From contig JABZHR010000001.1 of NCBI GenBank assembly GCA_015258715.1, positions 1 through 64,000 of the forward strand: a stretch of DNA of 64,000 nt, given 5' to 3'. Positions 42,723 through 50,818 of this stretch are shown here, in pieces. The first letter of the stretch is position 1, and each line of letters begins with the position of its first letter. The translations under genes were made by a program, and so were the position numbers. This stretch comes from Atopobium sp. GTDB taxonomy: Bacteria > Actinomycetota > Coriobacteriia > Coriobacteriales > Atopobiaceae. A model generated the notes under the pieces. The model did not search any database. It was not told the DNA's origin and worked only from the letters and a program-made list of their open reading frames with translations.

Positions 42723-43712
42723 CTAAAGACGTGTCTCTAAATAGCCAGGTAGAACAAGGTTTTCTGCAGCTCCAATAAGAGGAGCTTCTCCACCAAGCGT
42801 GCCCTTCACAATGGGCGTTGCCTGAACGGGAGGCATTGCCTGCAGCTTAAATGCAGCTTCAAGTGCCTCGTGCCAGTACTTGCCGCACTCTGCAACGGAG
42901 CCAGACAGAATGATGACAGAAGGGTCAAGCATGTTGCACATGCTGCCCAAGACCTCACCAAGCGCGCGGCCTGAGCGCTCCTCTGCAGCCTGCGCGATCT
43001 TCTCGCCAGCAAGAGCCCTGCGGTCAATCTCAGCGCCATCAAGAGCGGATCCATCTTCAAGCGTATCGGAGCCTCCAAGACGGACGTACTCGCGGATAAT
43101 GCCAGGACCTGCAGAAACAGGCTCGAGGTGAGAAGTTCCACCACAAGGGCAGTCAACGCCGGCTGCTGCTGGAGTTGCAACGTGACCAATGTGGCCAGCC
43201 TCGTCATGAGCACCCAGCATCAAGATGCCGTGGTTCACAAAAGCGCCACCAATACCCGTGCCAACTGCTACGGTTAAAACGCTGTCTTTACCGTGGCCAG
43301 CGCCGTGACGAGCCTCTCCCAGAGCGTGAGCGTGAACGTCATTAAGGACGCTGCAGGGAAGGTCAAACTCGCTGGTAACTGCTGAGCCAAGGGCAGTTCC
43401 GCCCCAGCCTGGCATAAGCTCGTTTGCGTAGGTGATGTCTCCGGTGCGAGGGTCAACAACGCCAGCAGAAGAAATACCCACGCCAGAGATGGTAAGGCCC
43501 AGCTCTTCTGCGCGAACAAGAGCCTCTCTAATTGCCTGCAGAACGGTGGCAAGAACCTGCTTGCCACCCTCTTTTGCATTGGTAGGAACCTTCTTTACGG
43601 ACTGAACGTTTGGGGCGTCGGTGCCGTTAAGGGTGACTATGCCACAGGCGATTTTTGTGCCGCCAATATCAACGGCGCAAACATGTGTTGGAGAAACAAA
43701 CTTAGAGTCCAT
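42723..43712 (-). CDS. nanK: ROK-family kinase, probable N-acetylmannosamine kinase
   Basis: A 329-residue ROK sugar kinase. It has the phosphate-binding start AVDIGGTKIACGIV, the catalytic block VLNDVHAHALGEARHGAGHGKDSVLTVAVGTGIGGAF, and a zinc-motif region GHIGHVATPAAAGVDCPCGG. Position between nanE and nanA supports phosphorylation of N-acetylmannosamine; the sequence alone would only say ROK kinase. AGAGGGG precedes the ATG; 15 bp separate it from nanA. Confidence 0.85.
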   Translation of the reverse strand: MDSKFVSPTHVCAVDIGGTKIACGIVTLNGTDAPNVQSVKKVPTNAKEGGKQVLATVLQAIREALVRAEELGLTISGVGISSAGVVDPRTGDITYANELMPGWGGTALGSAVTSEFDLPCSVLNDVHAHALGEARHGAGHGKDSVLTVAVGTGIGGAFVNHGILMLGAHDEAGHIGHVATPAAAGVDCPCGGTSHLEPVSAGPGIIREYVRLGGSDTLEDGSALDGAEIDRRALAGEKIAQAAEERSGRALGEVLGSMCNMLDPSVIILSGSVAECGKYWHEALEAAFKLQAMPPVQATPIVKGTLGGEAPLIGAAENLVLPGYLETRL

Positions 43713-43727
43713 GGTGTCCCCTCTTGT

Positions 43728-44651
43728 TTAGAGAAGGCCGTTTGCAATAAGAACCTGCTTGATTGCCTCACGGTTCTGGCCATCAAGTGGCTTAACAGGA
43801 CGAGGCATCTGATCAGAATCAAAGATTCCCATGAGGTTAAGTGCGCACTTGAATGCACCAACGCCAGCGCCATAGCCCTGAACGCCTGTGGTGACATCAA
43901 AGATGTGGGAGATCTCGTTAAGTCGGTCCTGCTCACGCTTGACCTCTGCCCAGTTACCTTCCTGAGCTGCCTTCCACATGCGGACGTAGCCCTCTGGCTC
44001 AACATTAGCAAGACCAGGAACAGAACCGTCAGCACCAGAAAGAAGAGCGCCGTCAACAACAATCTCGTGACCAGTCAGAAGGGTCAGAGGGTGACCGTTC
44101 TTCTCGTTCTCCTGAACAAGATACCTGAAGGAAACGTCATCGCCAGAAGAGTCCTTAACGCCTGCAAGAACGCCCTCTGCACCCAGACGAGCAAGCATCT
44201 TCCAAGGAAGTTTAGTGTGAACGCAGACAGGAATGTCATACGCGAACAGGGGTGCGTCCAGCTCCTGGTGAAGGATGCGGAAGTGCTCCTCAACATCAGC
44301 TGGGCCGCCAAGTGCGTAGAAAGGAGCGGTTGCTACAAGAGCATCTGCACCTAGTGCGAGGGCACGGCGACCATGCTCCAGGACGCGCTCGGTCTCGGTA
44401 TCAATGATGCCCACAAGGACCGGAACACGGTGGTCAACAATGCGAACAGCCTCGCGAACAATCTGATCGCGACGCTCATCAGTTGCAAAAACAACCTCAC
44501 CGGAAGAGCCAAGGAAGAACAGGCCATCTACGCCAGCCTCAATGAGACGATTAATGGAGCGCTCAAACGACACAACATCAAGCTGATGGTCTGGGGTATC
44601 TGGGGTTACAACTGGTGGAACAACACCGCTAAATGGTACGTTACTGGACAT
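43728..44651 (-). CDS. nanA: N-acetylneuraminate lyase-like (DHDPS family) aldolase
   Basis: A class I aldolase of the NAL/DHDPS superfamily, 307 residues. The Schiff-base Lys166 (AGVKDSSGD), the partner Tyr138 (FAYDIP) and the carboxylate-binding GSSGE (about 48-52) are present. In this cluster the expected reaction is splitting sialic acid to N-acetylmannosamine and pyruvate. The family includes other keto-acid aldolases, so the substrate rests on the neighbours nanK and nanE. AAAGGAT precedes the ATG. Confidence 0.82.
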   Translation of the reverse strand: MSSNVPFSGVVPPVVTPDTPDHQLDVVSFERSINRLIEAGVDGLFFLGSSGEVVFATDERRDQIVREAVRIVDHRVPVLVGIIDTETERVLEHGRRALALGADALVATAPFYALGGPADVEEHFRILHQELDAPLFAYDIPVCVHTKLPWKMLARLGAEGVLAGVKDSSGDDVSFRYLVQENEKNGHPLTLLTGHEIVVDGALLSGADGSVPGLANVEPEGYVRMWKAAQEGNWAEVKREQDRLNEISHIFDVTTGVQGYGAGVGAFKCALNLMGIFDSDQMPRPVKPLDGQNREAIKQVLIANGLL

Positions 44652-44756
44652 GCTTTATCCTTTCACACGTTGGAAAATCCAACTGGTTTCATACAACAAT
44701 GTACTGAAGTAGCCGACCAAAGCATTGATCAAAAGCAACTTCAAAGAACCTACGTA

Positions 44757-44762
44757 ATTATA
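44757..44762 (-). promoter_or_regulatory. -10 element upstream of nanA
   Basis: A perfect TATAAT on the minus strand in the 117-bp gap before nanA. No good -35 hexamer at 16-18 bp is seen (TTGTCA lies 13 bp away), so it is a candidate internal promoter for nanAKE. Confidence 0.45.
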
Positions 44763-44768
44763 GTCCGC

Positions 44769-45737
44769 TTAGTTATGACAAAGCCCTGATATAACCTCGC
44801 AGAGATAGTTGATTTGCTCGTTCTCAAACTGATTGATGCGCTCGTGGCCAAACTTGGGGTATACGCGCATTTCCTTCTGCTCTGGCAGGCGATTGTACAG
44901 CGCAAACGTTCCTTCAGTTGGTGCGCTCTGGTCCAGCAGGGCCGTGCCGATAAACGCAGGCACACGCACAAGCTCGGCCGCGCACGCGCTGTCGAGAAGA
45001 CCGACCGCGTCGATAGCTGCATCCGACTGCGGAGTGTCTCCGCACCCGACATGTGCTCGCAGGGTTGTTGCGTTGTCGGCAAAGAGCGGATTCAGCGCCA
45101 TGGTAGCGCTCACTTCCTTGGGCAGAAGCGCGGCCGCAAACAAAGCCTGCGAGCCCCCTAGACCTTCTCCCCAGGTGACGATTGTGCGCCCGAGGAAGCG
45201 CGATGCAACCGCGGTAGTTACCAATGCGTCATCGATGAGCTGCTTGAGCGTGGAGGATGCGGCGTCATCAGGGTTGATGAGCGCCAGAGCAAGTTCCTCT
45301 GCGGCGAGCGCTCCCCTCCAGGCGTCTTTGAGCTGGGCTTCGCACGGGCGAGCTTCCAGGGCCACGACGGGCAGACCAAGTGCCGAGAAGCGAAGAAGAT
45401 GGAGCCAGCTACGCACTCCCCGACCAAGATCGGAGAAGAGCACCACCGCGGGCAGCTTTGCCGAGGCGGACAGCTCTGCCGAAGCTAGCGGTTCTGCCAC
45501 CGACATACTTGCTGGAAGAATGACGCGAGCGCGCAGCTGCGTCTGGTCAGTTGAGGTGAATGTGATGCGCTTAAACGTTGCCGCCTGAGTGGCGGACGGA
45601 AGCTCAACCGCGCTCTCTACGTGCGCATTTTGAGCAAACGTTACAGACGTCTCCCAAAATGATTCAAAGTTTGATGGTCTAAGCCACGCACCGCGATAAG
45701 AGCGAGCATCTTCAAGCCTTTGTGTTAAACCCCTCAT
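44769..45737 (-). CDS. Acetyl-esterase-like protein lacking the catalytic serine
   Basis: A 322-residue paralogue of the upstream acetyl xylan esterase-type protein (AXE1/CAH alpha/beta hydrolase). The nucleophile elbow GxSxG is GEGLG (Glu at about 191), and the oxyanion-side segment DNPGQGGRS of the paralogue is replaced by ALEARPCEAQL. The acid residue (ALLDQSAP) and the His (KFGHERIN) appear kept. It is probably not a standard serine esterase. The ATG at 45737 overlaps the upstream stop by 4 nt (ATGA) behind GAGGTG. It is richer in GC and Ala than its neighbours. Confidence 0.8.
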   Translation of the reverse strand: MRGLTQRLEDARSYRGAWLRPSNFESFWETSVTFAQNAHVESAVELPSATQAATFKRITFTSTDQTQLRARVILPASMSVAEPLASAELSASAKLPAVVLFSDLGRGVRSWLHLLRFSALGLPVVALEARPCEAQLKDAWRGALAAEELALALINPDDAASSTLKQLIDDALVTTAVASRFLGRTIVTWGEGLGGSQALFAAALLPKEVSATMALNPLFADNATTLRAHVGCGDTPQSDAAIDAVGLLDSACAAELVRVPAFIGTALLDQSAPTEGTFALYNRLPEQKEMRVYPKFGHERINQFENEQINYLCEVISGLCHN

Positions 45738-46774
45738 GCTCCCACCTCGCATTCTGCTTGAGCAGGAAACGACGAGTCCAACTCTTTAAGAGCTTGCTCT
45801 CCCTTGTCTGAGCAGAAGAAATCAATGATTTTATCGTCAAAATCACCAATCTCTTCATGCGCATATCCGGGGTAAAGAAGATGTCTCTTTGAGCAGGTCA
45901 AGGCATTGTAAGCAGCAAACTGAGCCTCTGGAGGAACTACCGGGTCATCAAGTCCGGTGCCAAAAAGCACAGGACAGGTAACCATACGTGCAAAATTGAC
46001 TGAATCAATGTAGGCAAGCTTTGCAAAGACCTCATCAACGCGAGAGCCGTCTGCATCAAACCAGCGGGAATAATAACGAATTCCCTCGTAAGCAACCTCG
46101 TCAGCATTAAGCTCCCATACGCACCTAAAATCGGTAAGGAAGGGATAAAGAATAGCTGCTCTATTAATAAGGTCTGGGTTAAGTGCACAGGTAGCTAAGC
46201 CAATGCCGCCGCCCTGCGAAGCACCGTTCACAAAAATGCGGTCTATATCAATGCCTTCAAGCTGGCGAACAATTCTGCAAAGCAAGCGAATGTTCTGATA
46301 CAGATGAACAAAGTAAAGGTCCTCTACAGGTCCATCTAGTCCGAGCACCAAGTGACCAGAGACGGTAGTGCTCTTGTACGAGCTTCCGTCCAAACTACGG
46401 CCACCCTGCCCAGGATTATCAAGCGCAATCAGCGAGCAGCCCAAGCCCAAAAATGAGCTCTGCTCAAACCAACTGCGAGAAGATCCAGGATAGCCATGAA
46501 ACTGTAAAACAAGCGGAGTTTGTACATCTAAGGCAGTCTGTGGACGCAGGTACTTTGCGTAGATTTCCGCGCCATCAATGCCTACAAATGTAAGATCAAA
46601 AAAGTGGGCTGAAGCAGATGACGTGACTTCTGTTGAAGGTACAATCTGCCAGCTAAGAGGAGCGTTATCCGCTTCCTCCATACGTGCCTTCCAAAACGCC
46701 TCAAAATCTGAAGGATAAGGCGTCAGAGCATGAGCTGCCTTCAATTCTGCAAGCTCAAGCGTTTCTTGGTGCAT
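45734..46774 (-). CDS. Acetyl xylan esterase-type deacetylase
   Basis: A 346-residue AXE1/cephalosporin C deacetylase-family alpha/beta hydrolase, cytoplasmic (no signal peptide). Ser186 sits in the elbow NGASQGG, the acid in GLDDPVVPP and the His in GYAHEEIGD; QFHGYPGSSRSW and LDNPGQGGRS are family blocks. In a sialic acid cluster it may remove O-acetyl groups from imported sialic acids, which is an inference. The ATG at 46774 follows AGGTGG; an upstream start would lie before the terminator at 46796-46819. Confidence 0.85.
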   Translation of the reverse strand: MHQETLELAELKAAHALTPYPSDFEAFWKARMEEADNAPLSWQIVPSTEVTSSASAHFFDLTFVGIDGAEIYAKYLRPQTALDVQTPLVLQFHGYPGSSRSWFEQSSFLGLGCSLIALDNPGQGGRSLDGSSYKSTTVSGHLVLGLDGPVEDLYFVHLYQNIRLLCRIVRQLEGIDIDRIFVNGASQGGGIGLATCALNPDLINRAAILYPFLTDFRCVWELNADEVAYEGIRYYSRWFDADGSRVDEVFAKLAYIDSVNFARMVTCPVLFGTGLDDPVVPPEAQFAAYNALTCSKRHLLYPGYAHEEIGDFDDKIIDFFCSDKGEQALKELDSSFPAQAECEVGA

Positions 46775-46795
46775 TGATCCACCTAACAAGATAAA

Positions 46796-46819
46796 AGAGC
46801 GCAGCCTAAGCTGCGCTCT
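46796..46819 (-). terminator. Terminator between transporter and esterase genes
   Basis: AGAGCGCAGC and GCTGCGCTCT form a 10-bp stem with a 4-nt loop, followed by TTTTAT on the minus strand, 21 bp past the transporter ATPase stop. It splits the island into transport and catabolic units. Confidence 0.85.
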
Positions 46820-46840
46820 GGTCAAACAAAAACGTAAGCG

Positions 46841-47662
46841 CTACTCACCCAGTTTAGGATGAAGCAAAGATGGCGCAGCACCCAAAAGCGTCTTAGTGTA
46901 AGGATCTGTTGGATGCTCAAAGACCTGCTTAGCAGGACCATCTTCCATAATCTGACCGTGATTCATAACAATAATGCGGTCAGAAACATAGCGGACGGTC
47001 TGGATATCGTGCGAAATAAAGATCATCGAGAGACCCAACTCAGACTTGAGGTCGGTGAGCAGGTTCAAGATCTGTGCACGAACAGAAACGTCCAGTGCGG
47101 AAGTAGGCTCGTCAGCAATGATTGCCGATGGGTTCAGAGAAAGCGCGCGTGCAATAGCAACACGCTGACGCTGACCACCAGAGAGCTGACCAGGAAGGGC
47201 ACGAAGTGCGGAATGTGGAAGTCCCACCAAGCTGACAAGCTCATTAATACGGGCTTCTCGCTCCTGCTCTGTTCCTACCTTGTGTACCAGTAGTGGATCC
47301 ATAAGCTGATCTTTAACAATCATGCGAGGGTTAAGAGCAGTTGCTGGGTCCTGGAAGACAACGGAGACAACGCGGCCAATCTGCTTCCTGAGCTCTGGAG
47401 TACGCTTGGTAACATCCATTCCCTTGAAGTACACATGACCAGACGTTGGTGACTGAAGACCACACATGACATTTGCGGTAGTAGACTTTCCGCAGCCAGA
47501 CTCACCAACAATACCAATGGTCTCACCAGGCATAAGCTTAAGAGATACATTCTGTACTGCGTGGACCTTATTAGGCTTAAAGATTGAGCCTGTACGCGTC
47601 TTAAACGTAACCGAAATATCATCGAGGAAGATAATTGGCTGCTCTTCAGTTGTTGTTGCCAT
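46841..47662 (-). CDS. Family-5 ABC transporter ATPase (OppF/DppF type)
   Basis: A 273-residue ABC ATPase with Walker A GESGCGKSTTAN, signature LSGGQRQRVAIA, Walker B IIADEPTSALD and the C-terminal DPYTKTLLGAAPSL. GGAGGTGAGG precedes the ATG, which directly follows the stop of the permease-ATPase fusion gene. It pairs with that fusion's ATPase domain to power the importer. By context the cargo is sialic acid or peptide. Confidence 0.93.
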   Translation of the reverse strand: MATTTEEQPIIFLDDISVTFKTRTGSIFKPNKVHAVQNVSLKLMPGETIGIVGESGCGKSTTANVMCGLQSPTSGHVYFKGMDVTKRTPELRKQIGRVVSVVFQDPATALNPRMIVKDQLMDPLLVHKVGTEQEREARINELVSLVGLPHSALRALPGQLSGGQRQRVAIARALSLNPSAIIADEPTSALDVSVRAQILNLLTDLKSELGLSMIFISHDIQTVRYVSDRIIVMNHGQIMEDGPAKQVFEHPTDPYTKTLLGAAPSLLHPKLGE

Positions 47663-49702
47663 TTACCTCACCTCCTTTTGAGAACGCTCAAGGTAAGGCA
47701 CAAGACCATGCTCCTTCAGATACTCATCAGGCAGCTCGGAGAAACGATGGTGCTTACCAGGAATCTCTTTGATAACAGGGTGAACCTCAAGTCCCAAATC
47801 TGGGTGGCTTGAACGAGGAGCAAACCTATCGCCTGTTGGGAAGTCCTCTGGAGAAGGAACAGAACCTGGTACCTGGTGAAGTCTGGTACCGTCCTGCGCA
47901 CCTTCCTCAATGGAAAGAACAGAGCCGAGAAGACCGCGGGTGTACTCGTGAACAGGATTGGTCAGAAGCTCAGTAGTAGCTGCCTGCTCAATAACCTGAC
48001 CTGCGTACATAACGGTAATCTCAGAAGCAACCTCTGCAACAAGTGCAAGGTCGTGACTTACAAAGATCATTGCGAAGCCAAGACGACGCTGGAGGTCATT
48101 TAAGAGCTTGATAACCTGCTTCTGAACAGTAACGTCCAGAGCGGTTGTTGGCTCGTCGCAGATAACCAGAGAAGGATCGCGGGTAAGTGCCATAGCAATC
48201 AGAACACGCTGACGCTGGCCACCAGAAAGCTCGTGTGGATAAGACTCAAGCGTACGCTTTGGATCCAGGCCTACAAGCTCCAGAAGCTCCTCTGCAGAAC
48301 GGGTGCCTCCCCTGCTGGTGAGCTGCTTCATCTGAGAAGAGATAAGCATAGAAGGGTTCAAGGAAGACAAAGCGTCCTGATAGACCATTGCAAGCTCGTG
48401 TCCAAGCAGTTTGCGATGCTCTTCTTTGGAAAGCTTCAAGAGGTCTTGGTCTTTGTAGAGGACCTCACCAGTAATAGTCTCTTTTGGATCAGTCAGACCC
48501 ATGATGACCTTAGTGGTAATAGACTTACCGCAGCCAGACTCGCCAACCAGTGCCATGCACTGACCAGGACGAACATCAAAGCTTACGTGGTCAACAACCT
48601 TAACGTCTCCGTGAGACTCAAAGCTGATGCAAAGATCCTTAACGCTGAGCAGTGGCTTTACATCAAAGTCTGGCTTACGCCTATCAGTTCTGGAAAGCTC
48701 AACTTCTTTAAGTGCGTTGAGCCTGCGCTCAAGAGACTCTGCCTGCTCTGCATAGGCGCGAACTGGATCAGATGCAAGGATGTCATCTGCACGCCTAGAG
48801 TCAGAGTTCTCTGTATCAACAGGAGCGCCAGGTGCTGCTGCCATAGCGTCAGTAAGACCCTCGGAGAGGATATTCAGTGCCAGGCAGGTCATCATAATAG
48901 CCAGGCCTGGGAAGAATGCCTGCCACCAACGGCCAGCAAGAACGCCAGCACGAGCATCAGCCAAGATGTTACCCCATGTTGGAGTTGGCTCTGCAATACC
49001 TGCACCAATGAAGGTCAGAGATGCCTCAAAGATGATTGCGTCTGCAACAAGCGTAACGGTAAAGACCATGATTGGAGCAATGCAGTTACGAAGAACATGC
49101 TTCCACAGAATCCATGGTGCACGAGCACCAGAAACAATGGTTGCCCTTACGTAATCTTCGCCGTACTCGCTTACGATGTTTGCGCGAACAATACGAGCAA
49201 TCTGTGGCGTGTACATAAAGCCAATAGCAAAGATAATTGAAGGAACGCTGTTACCCAGAATAGAAACAAAGACTGCTGCAAGAGCAATGCCTGGGAACGA
49301 CATGATGATGTCGAGCACACGCATGATGACCTCAGAGACAGCCTTTCTAGAAACAGCTGCAATTGCACCAATAATTGAGCCACACAGCAGTGCCATACCC
49401 GTAGCACCAAAGCCAATGACCAGTGAATACTGACCACCATAAAGCATACGAGAAAGAATATCGCGGCCCTTATCGTCAGTACCAAAAATGAATCCATTGC
49501 CTGGAGCCTGACGAGCGTTGAAAATCTCAAGTGGGTTATGTGGAGCAATAAAGTTTGCAAAGACAGAAGCAAGAACAACAAAGACAAGAATGACAAGAGC
49601 AATCTTGGAAGCTGTCTTCATCTTCTTGAAGCCACCAAAGGTTGAACCCTTTGCTGCAGCTTCTTCGAGCTTCTCGACTTGTTTTTTTCTAATTTGTACC
49701 AT
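47663..49702 (-). CDS. ABC permease-ATPase fusion (DppC + DppD type)
   Basis: A 679-residue natural fusion. Residues about 1-295 are a DppC-type permease with about six spans and the EAA loop GEDYVRATIVSGARAPWILWKHVLRN. A polar linker follows (about 295-350, TENSDSRRADDILASDPVRAYAEQAESLERRL). Residues about 352-650 are an ABC ATPase with GESGCGKSITTK, LSGGQRQRVLIA and VICDEPTTALD. Such fusions are known in actinobacterial peptide/nickel transporters. It starts 4 bp after the partner permease stops and ends at the next ATPase start. The frame is continuous, so it is not a read-through artefact. Confidence 0.93.
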   Translation of the reverse strand: MVQIRKKQVEKLEEAAAKGSTFGGFKKMKTASKIALVILVFVVLASVFANFIAPHNPLEIFNARQAPGNGFIFGTDDKGRDILSRMLYGGQYSLVIGFGATGMALLCGSIIGAIAAVSRKAVSEVIMRVLDIIMSFPGIALAAVFVSILGNSVPSIIFAIGFMYTPQIARIVRANIVSEYGEDYVRATIVSGARAPWILWKHVLRNCIAPIMVFTVTLVADAIIFEASLTFIGAGIAEPTPTWGNILADARAGVLAGRWWQAFFPGLAIMMTCLALNILSEGLTDAMAAAPGAPVDTENSDSRRADDILASDPVRAYAEQAESLERRLNALKEVELSRTDRRKPDFDVKPLLSVKDLCISFESHGDVKVVDHVSFDVRPGQCMALVGESGCGKSITTKVIMGLTDPKETITGEVLYKDQDLLKLSKEEHRKLLGHELAMVYQDALSSLNPSMLISSQMKQLTSRGGTRSAEELLELVGLDPKRTLESYPHELSGGQRQRVLIAMALTRDPSLVICDEPTTALDVTVQKQVIKLLNDLQRRLGFAMIFVSHDLALVAEVASEITVMYAGQVIEQAATTELLTNPVHEYTRGLLGSVLSIEEGAQDGTRLHQVPGSVPSPEDFPTGDRFAPRSSHPDLGLEVHPVIKEIPGKHHRFSELPDEYLKEHGLVPYLERSQKEVR

Positions 49703-49706
49703 CGCA

Positions 49707-50663
49707 CTACACCGTCCTAATGCGTGGGTTAATCAAGATGTACAACATATCAACAACAATGTTGATGATGATGAAGGACAGTGCAACGACAACGACAACG
49801 CCCTGAACAAGCATTGCCTCGTTACCCTGGATACCCTCAAGAATAGCGGTACCCATGCCAGGAAGGTTAAAAATAACCTCGATAACAACGGCGCCGCCCA
49901 TGAGGTAACCAATCTTGAGGCCAAGTGTGGTTACAGGGGTAATAAGAGCGTTGCGAAGTACGTTTCTTGCAATGACGATTCTCTCTGGAATACCAGCACC
50001 GCGAGCAGTACGGACGTAGTCCTTATCCAGCTCCTCGACCATTGCGGTACGAACAATACGAGTCATCTGACCAGACATTGGAACCGCAAGTGCAAATGCC
50101 GGCATAATCATACGGGCAAGGTAGCCGCCAAGATTTACCGTAGGATCTGGTAGTGCTCCAGAGGCAGGCAAAAGCTTGAGCGTAGACGCAAAGACCAGAA
50201 TCAAAAGAACTGCCAACCAGAATGATGGCGTTGCAAGACCGGCGATTGAGAATACACGAATGATTTGATCGGGCCATTGGTCTCTATAGAGAGCCGCAAT
50301 AACGCCCAACGTAAACGAAACTATTGCGCCAATAAAGAGACCCATAAAGGTCAACTGCATAGTTACTGGCAGTGCCTTTGAAATTCTTTCAGCAACTGAA
50401 TAGTGAGAAGTGCCATAGGTACCCAAGTTTCCATGAGCAACATCACCGATATAACGTACATATCTCACAGGCCATGGGTCATCAAGGCCATTCTCAATGT
50501 GATACTGCTGGATAGCTTCTGCAGAAGCAGACTCTCCCAAGGCATTGTATGCAGGATCAACATGCGAGAAAGACATTAGGAAGAATACGAGAAAGGTGAC
50601 GCCTAAAGCCATAATCGGCAGCGCAATAAGACGGCGTCCGATAAGACGTAATAGGTTGTTCAC
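49707..50663 (-). CDS. Family-5 ABC transporter permease (DppB type)
   Basis: A 318-residue permease (MNNLLRLIGRRLIALPIMALGVTFLVFFLMS) with about six spans and the EAA loop LDKDYVRTARGAGIPERIVIARNVLRN (about 220-245). The start is GTG at 50663 behind GAGGGGGAG. It lies 155 bp after the substrate-binding protein gene, across a hairpin that may lower permease expression. Confidence 0.92.
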   Translation of the reverse strand: MNNLLRLIGRRLIALPIMALGVTFLVFFLMSFSHVDPAYNALGESASAEAIQQYHIENGLDDPWPVRYVRYIGDVAHGNLGTYGTSHYSVAERISKALPVTMQLTFMGLFIGAIVSFTLGVIAALYRDQWPDQIIRVFSIAGLATPSFWLAVLLILVFASTLKLLPASGALPDPTVNLGGYLARMIMPAFALAVPMSGQMTRIVRTAMVEELDKDYVRTARGAGIPERIVIARNVLRNALITPVTTLGLKIGYLMGGAVVIEVIFNLPGMGTAILEGIQGNEAMLVQGVVVVVALSFIIINIVVDMLYILINPRIRTV

Positions 50664-50750
50664 TATCTCCCCCTCTCTCTTTAAAACAAACCGTACAAAT
50701 AAAATTTGATGAGACTTTAATCATCTCAGGACTAAATTTAGCGCACAAGA

Positions 50751-50780
50751 GCCCGAGCGTTATAGGTAAAACGCTCGGGC
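50751..50780 (-). terminator. Hairpin between binding protein and permease genes
   Basis: GCCCGAGCGTT (50751-50761) pairs perfectly with AACGCTCGGGC (50770-50780). The following T tract is weak (TCTTGTG), so it likely ends only part of the transcripts and keeps the binding protein in excess. Confidence 0.75.
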
Positions 50781-50818
50781 CCCAATGTATGAGATGCTAA
50801 GCGCGTGATGGCAACAAA

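Noticed and set aside
47663..49702. Frameshift artefact joining two ABC genes
   Set aside because: The frame is continuous through a normal polar linker, and permease-ATPase fusions of this type are known in actinobacteria.
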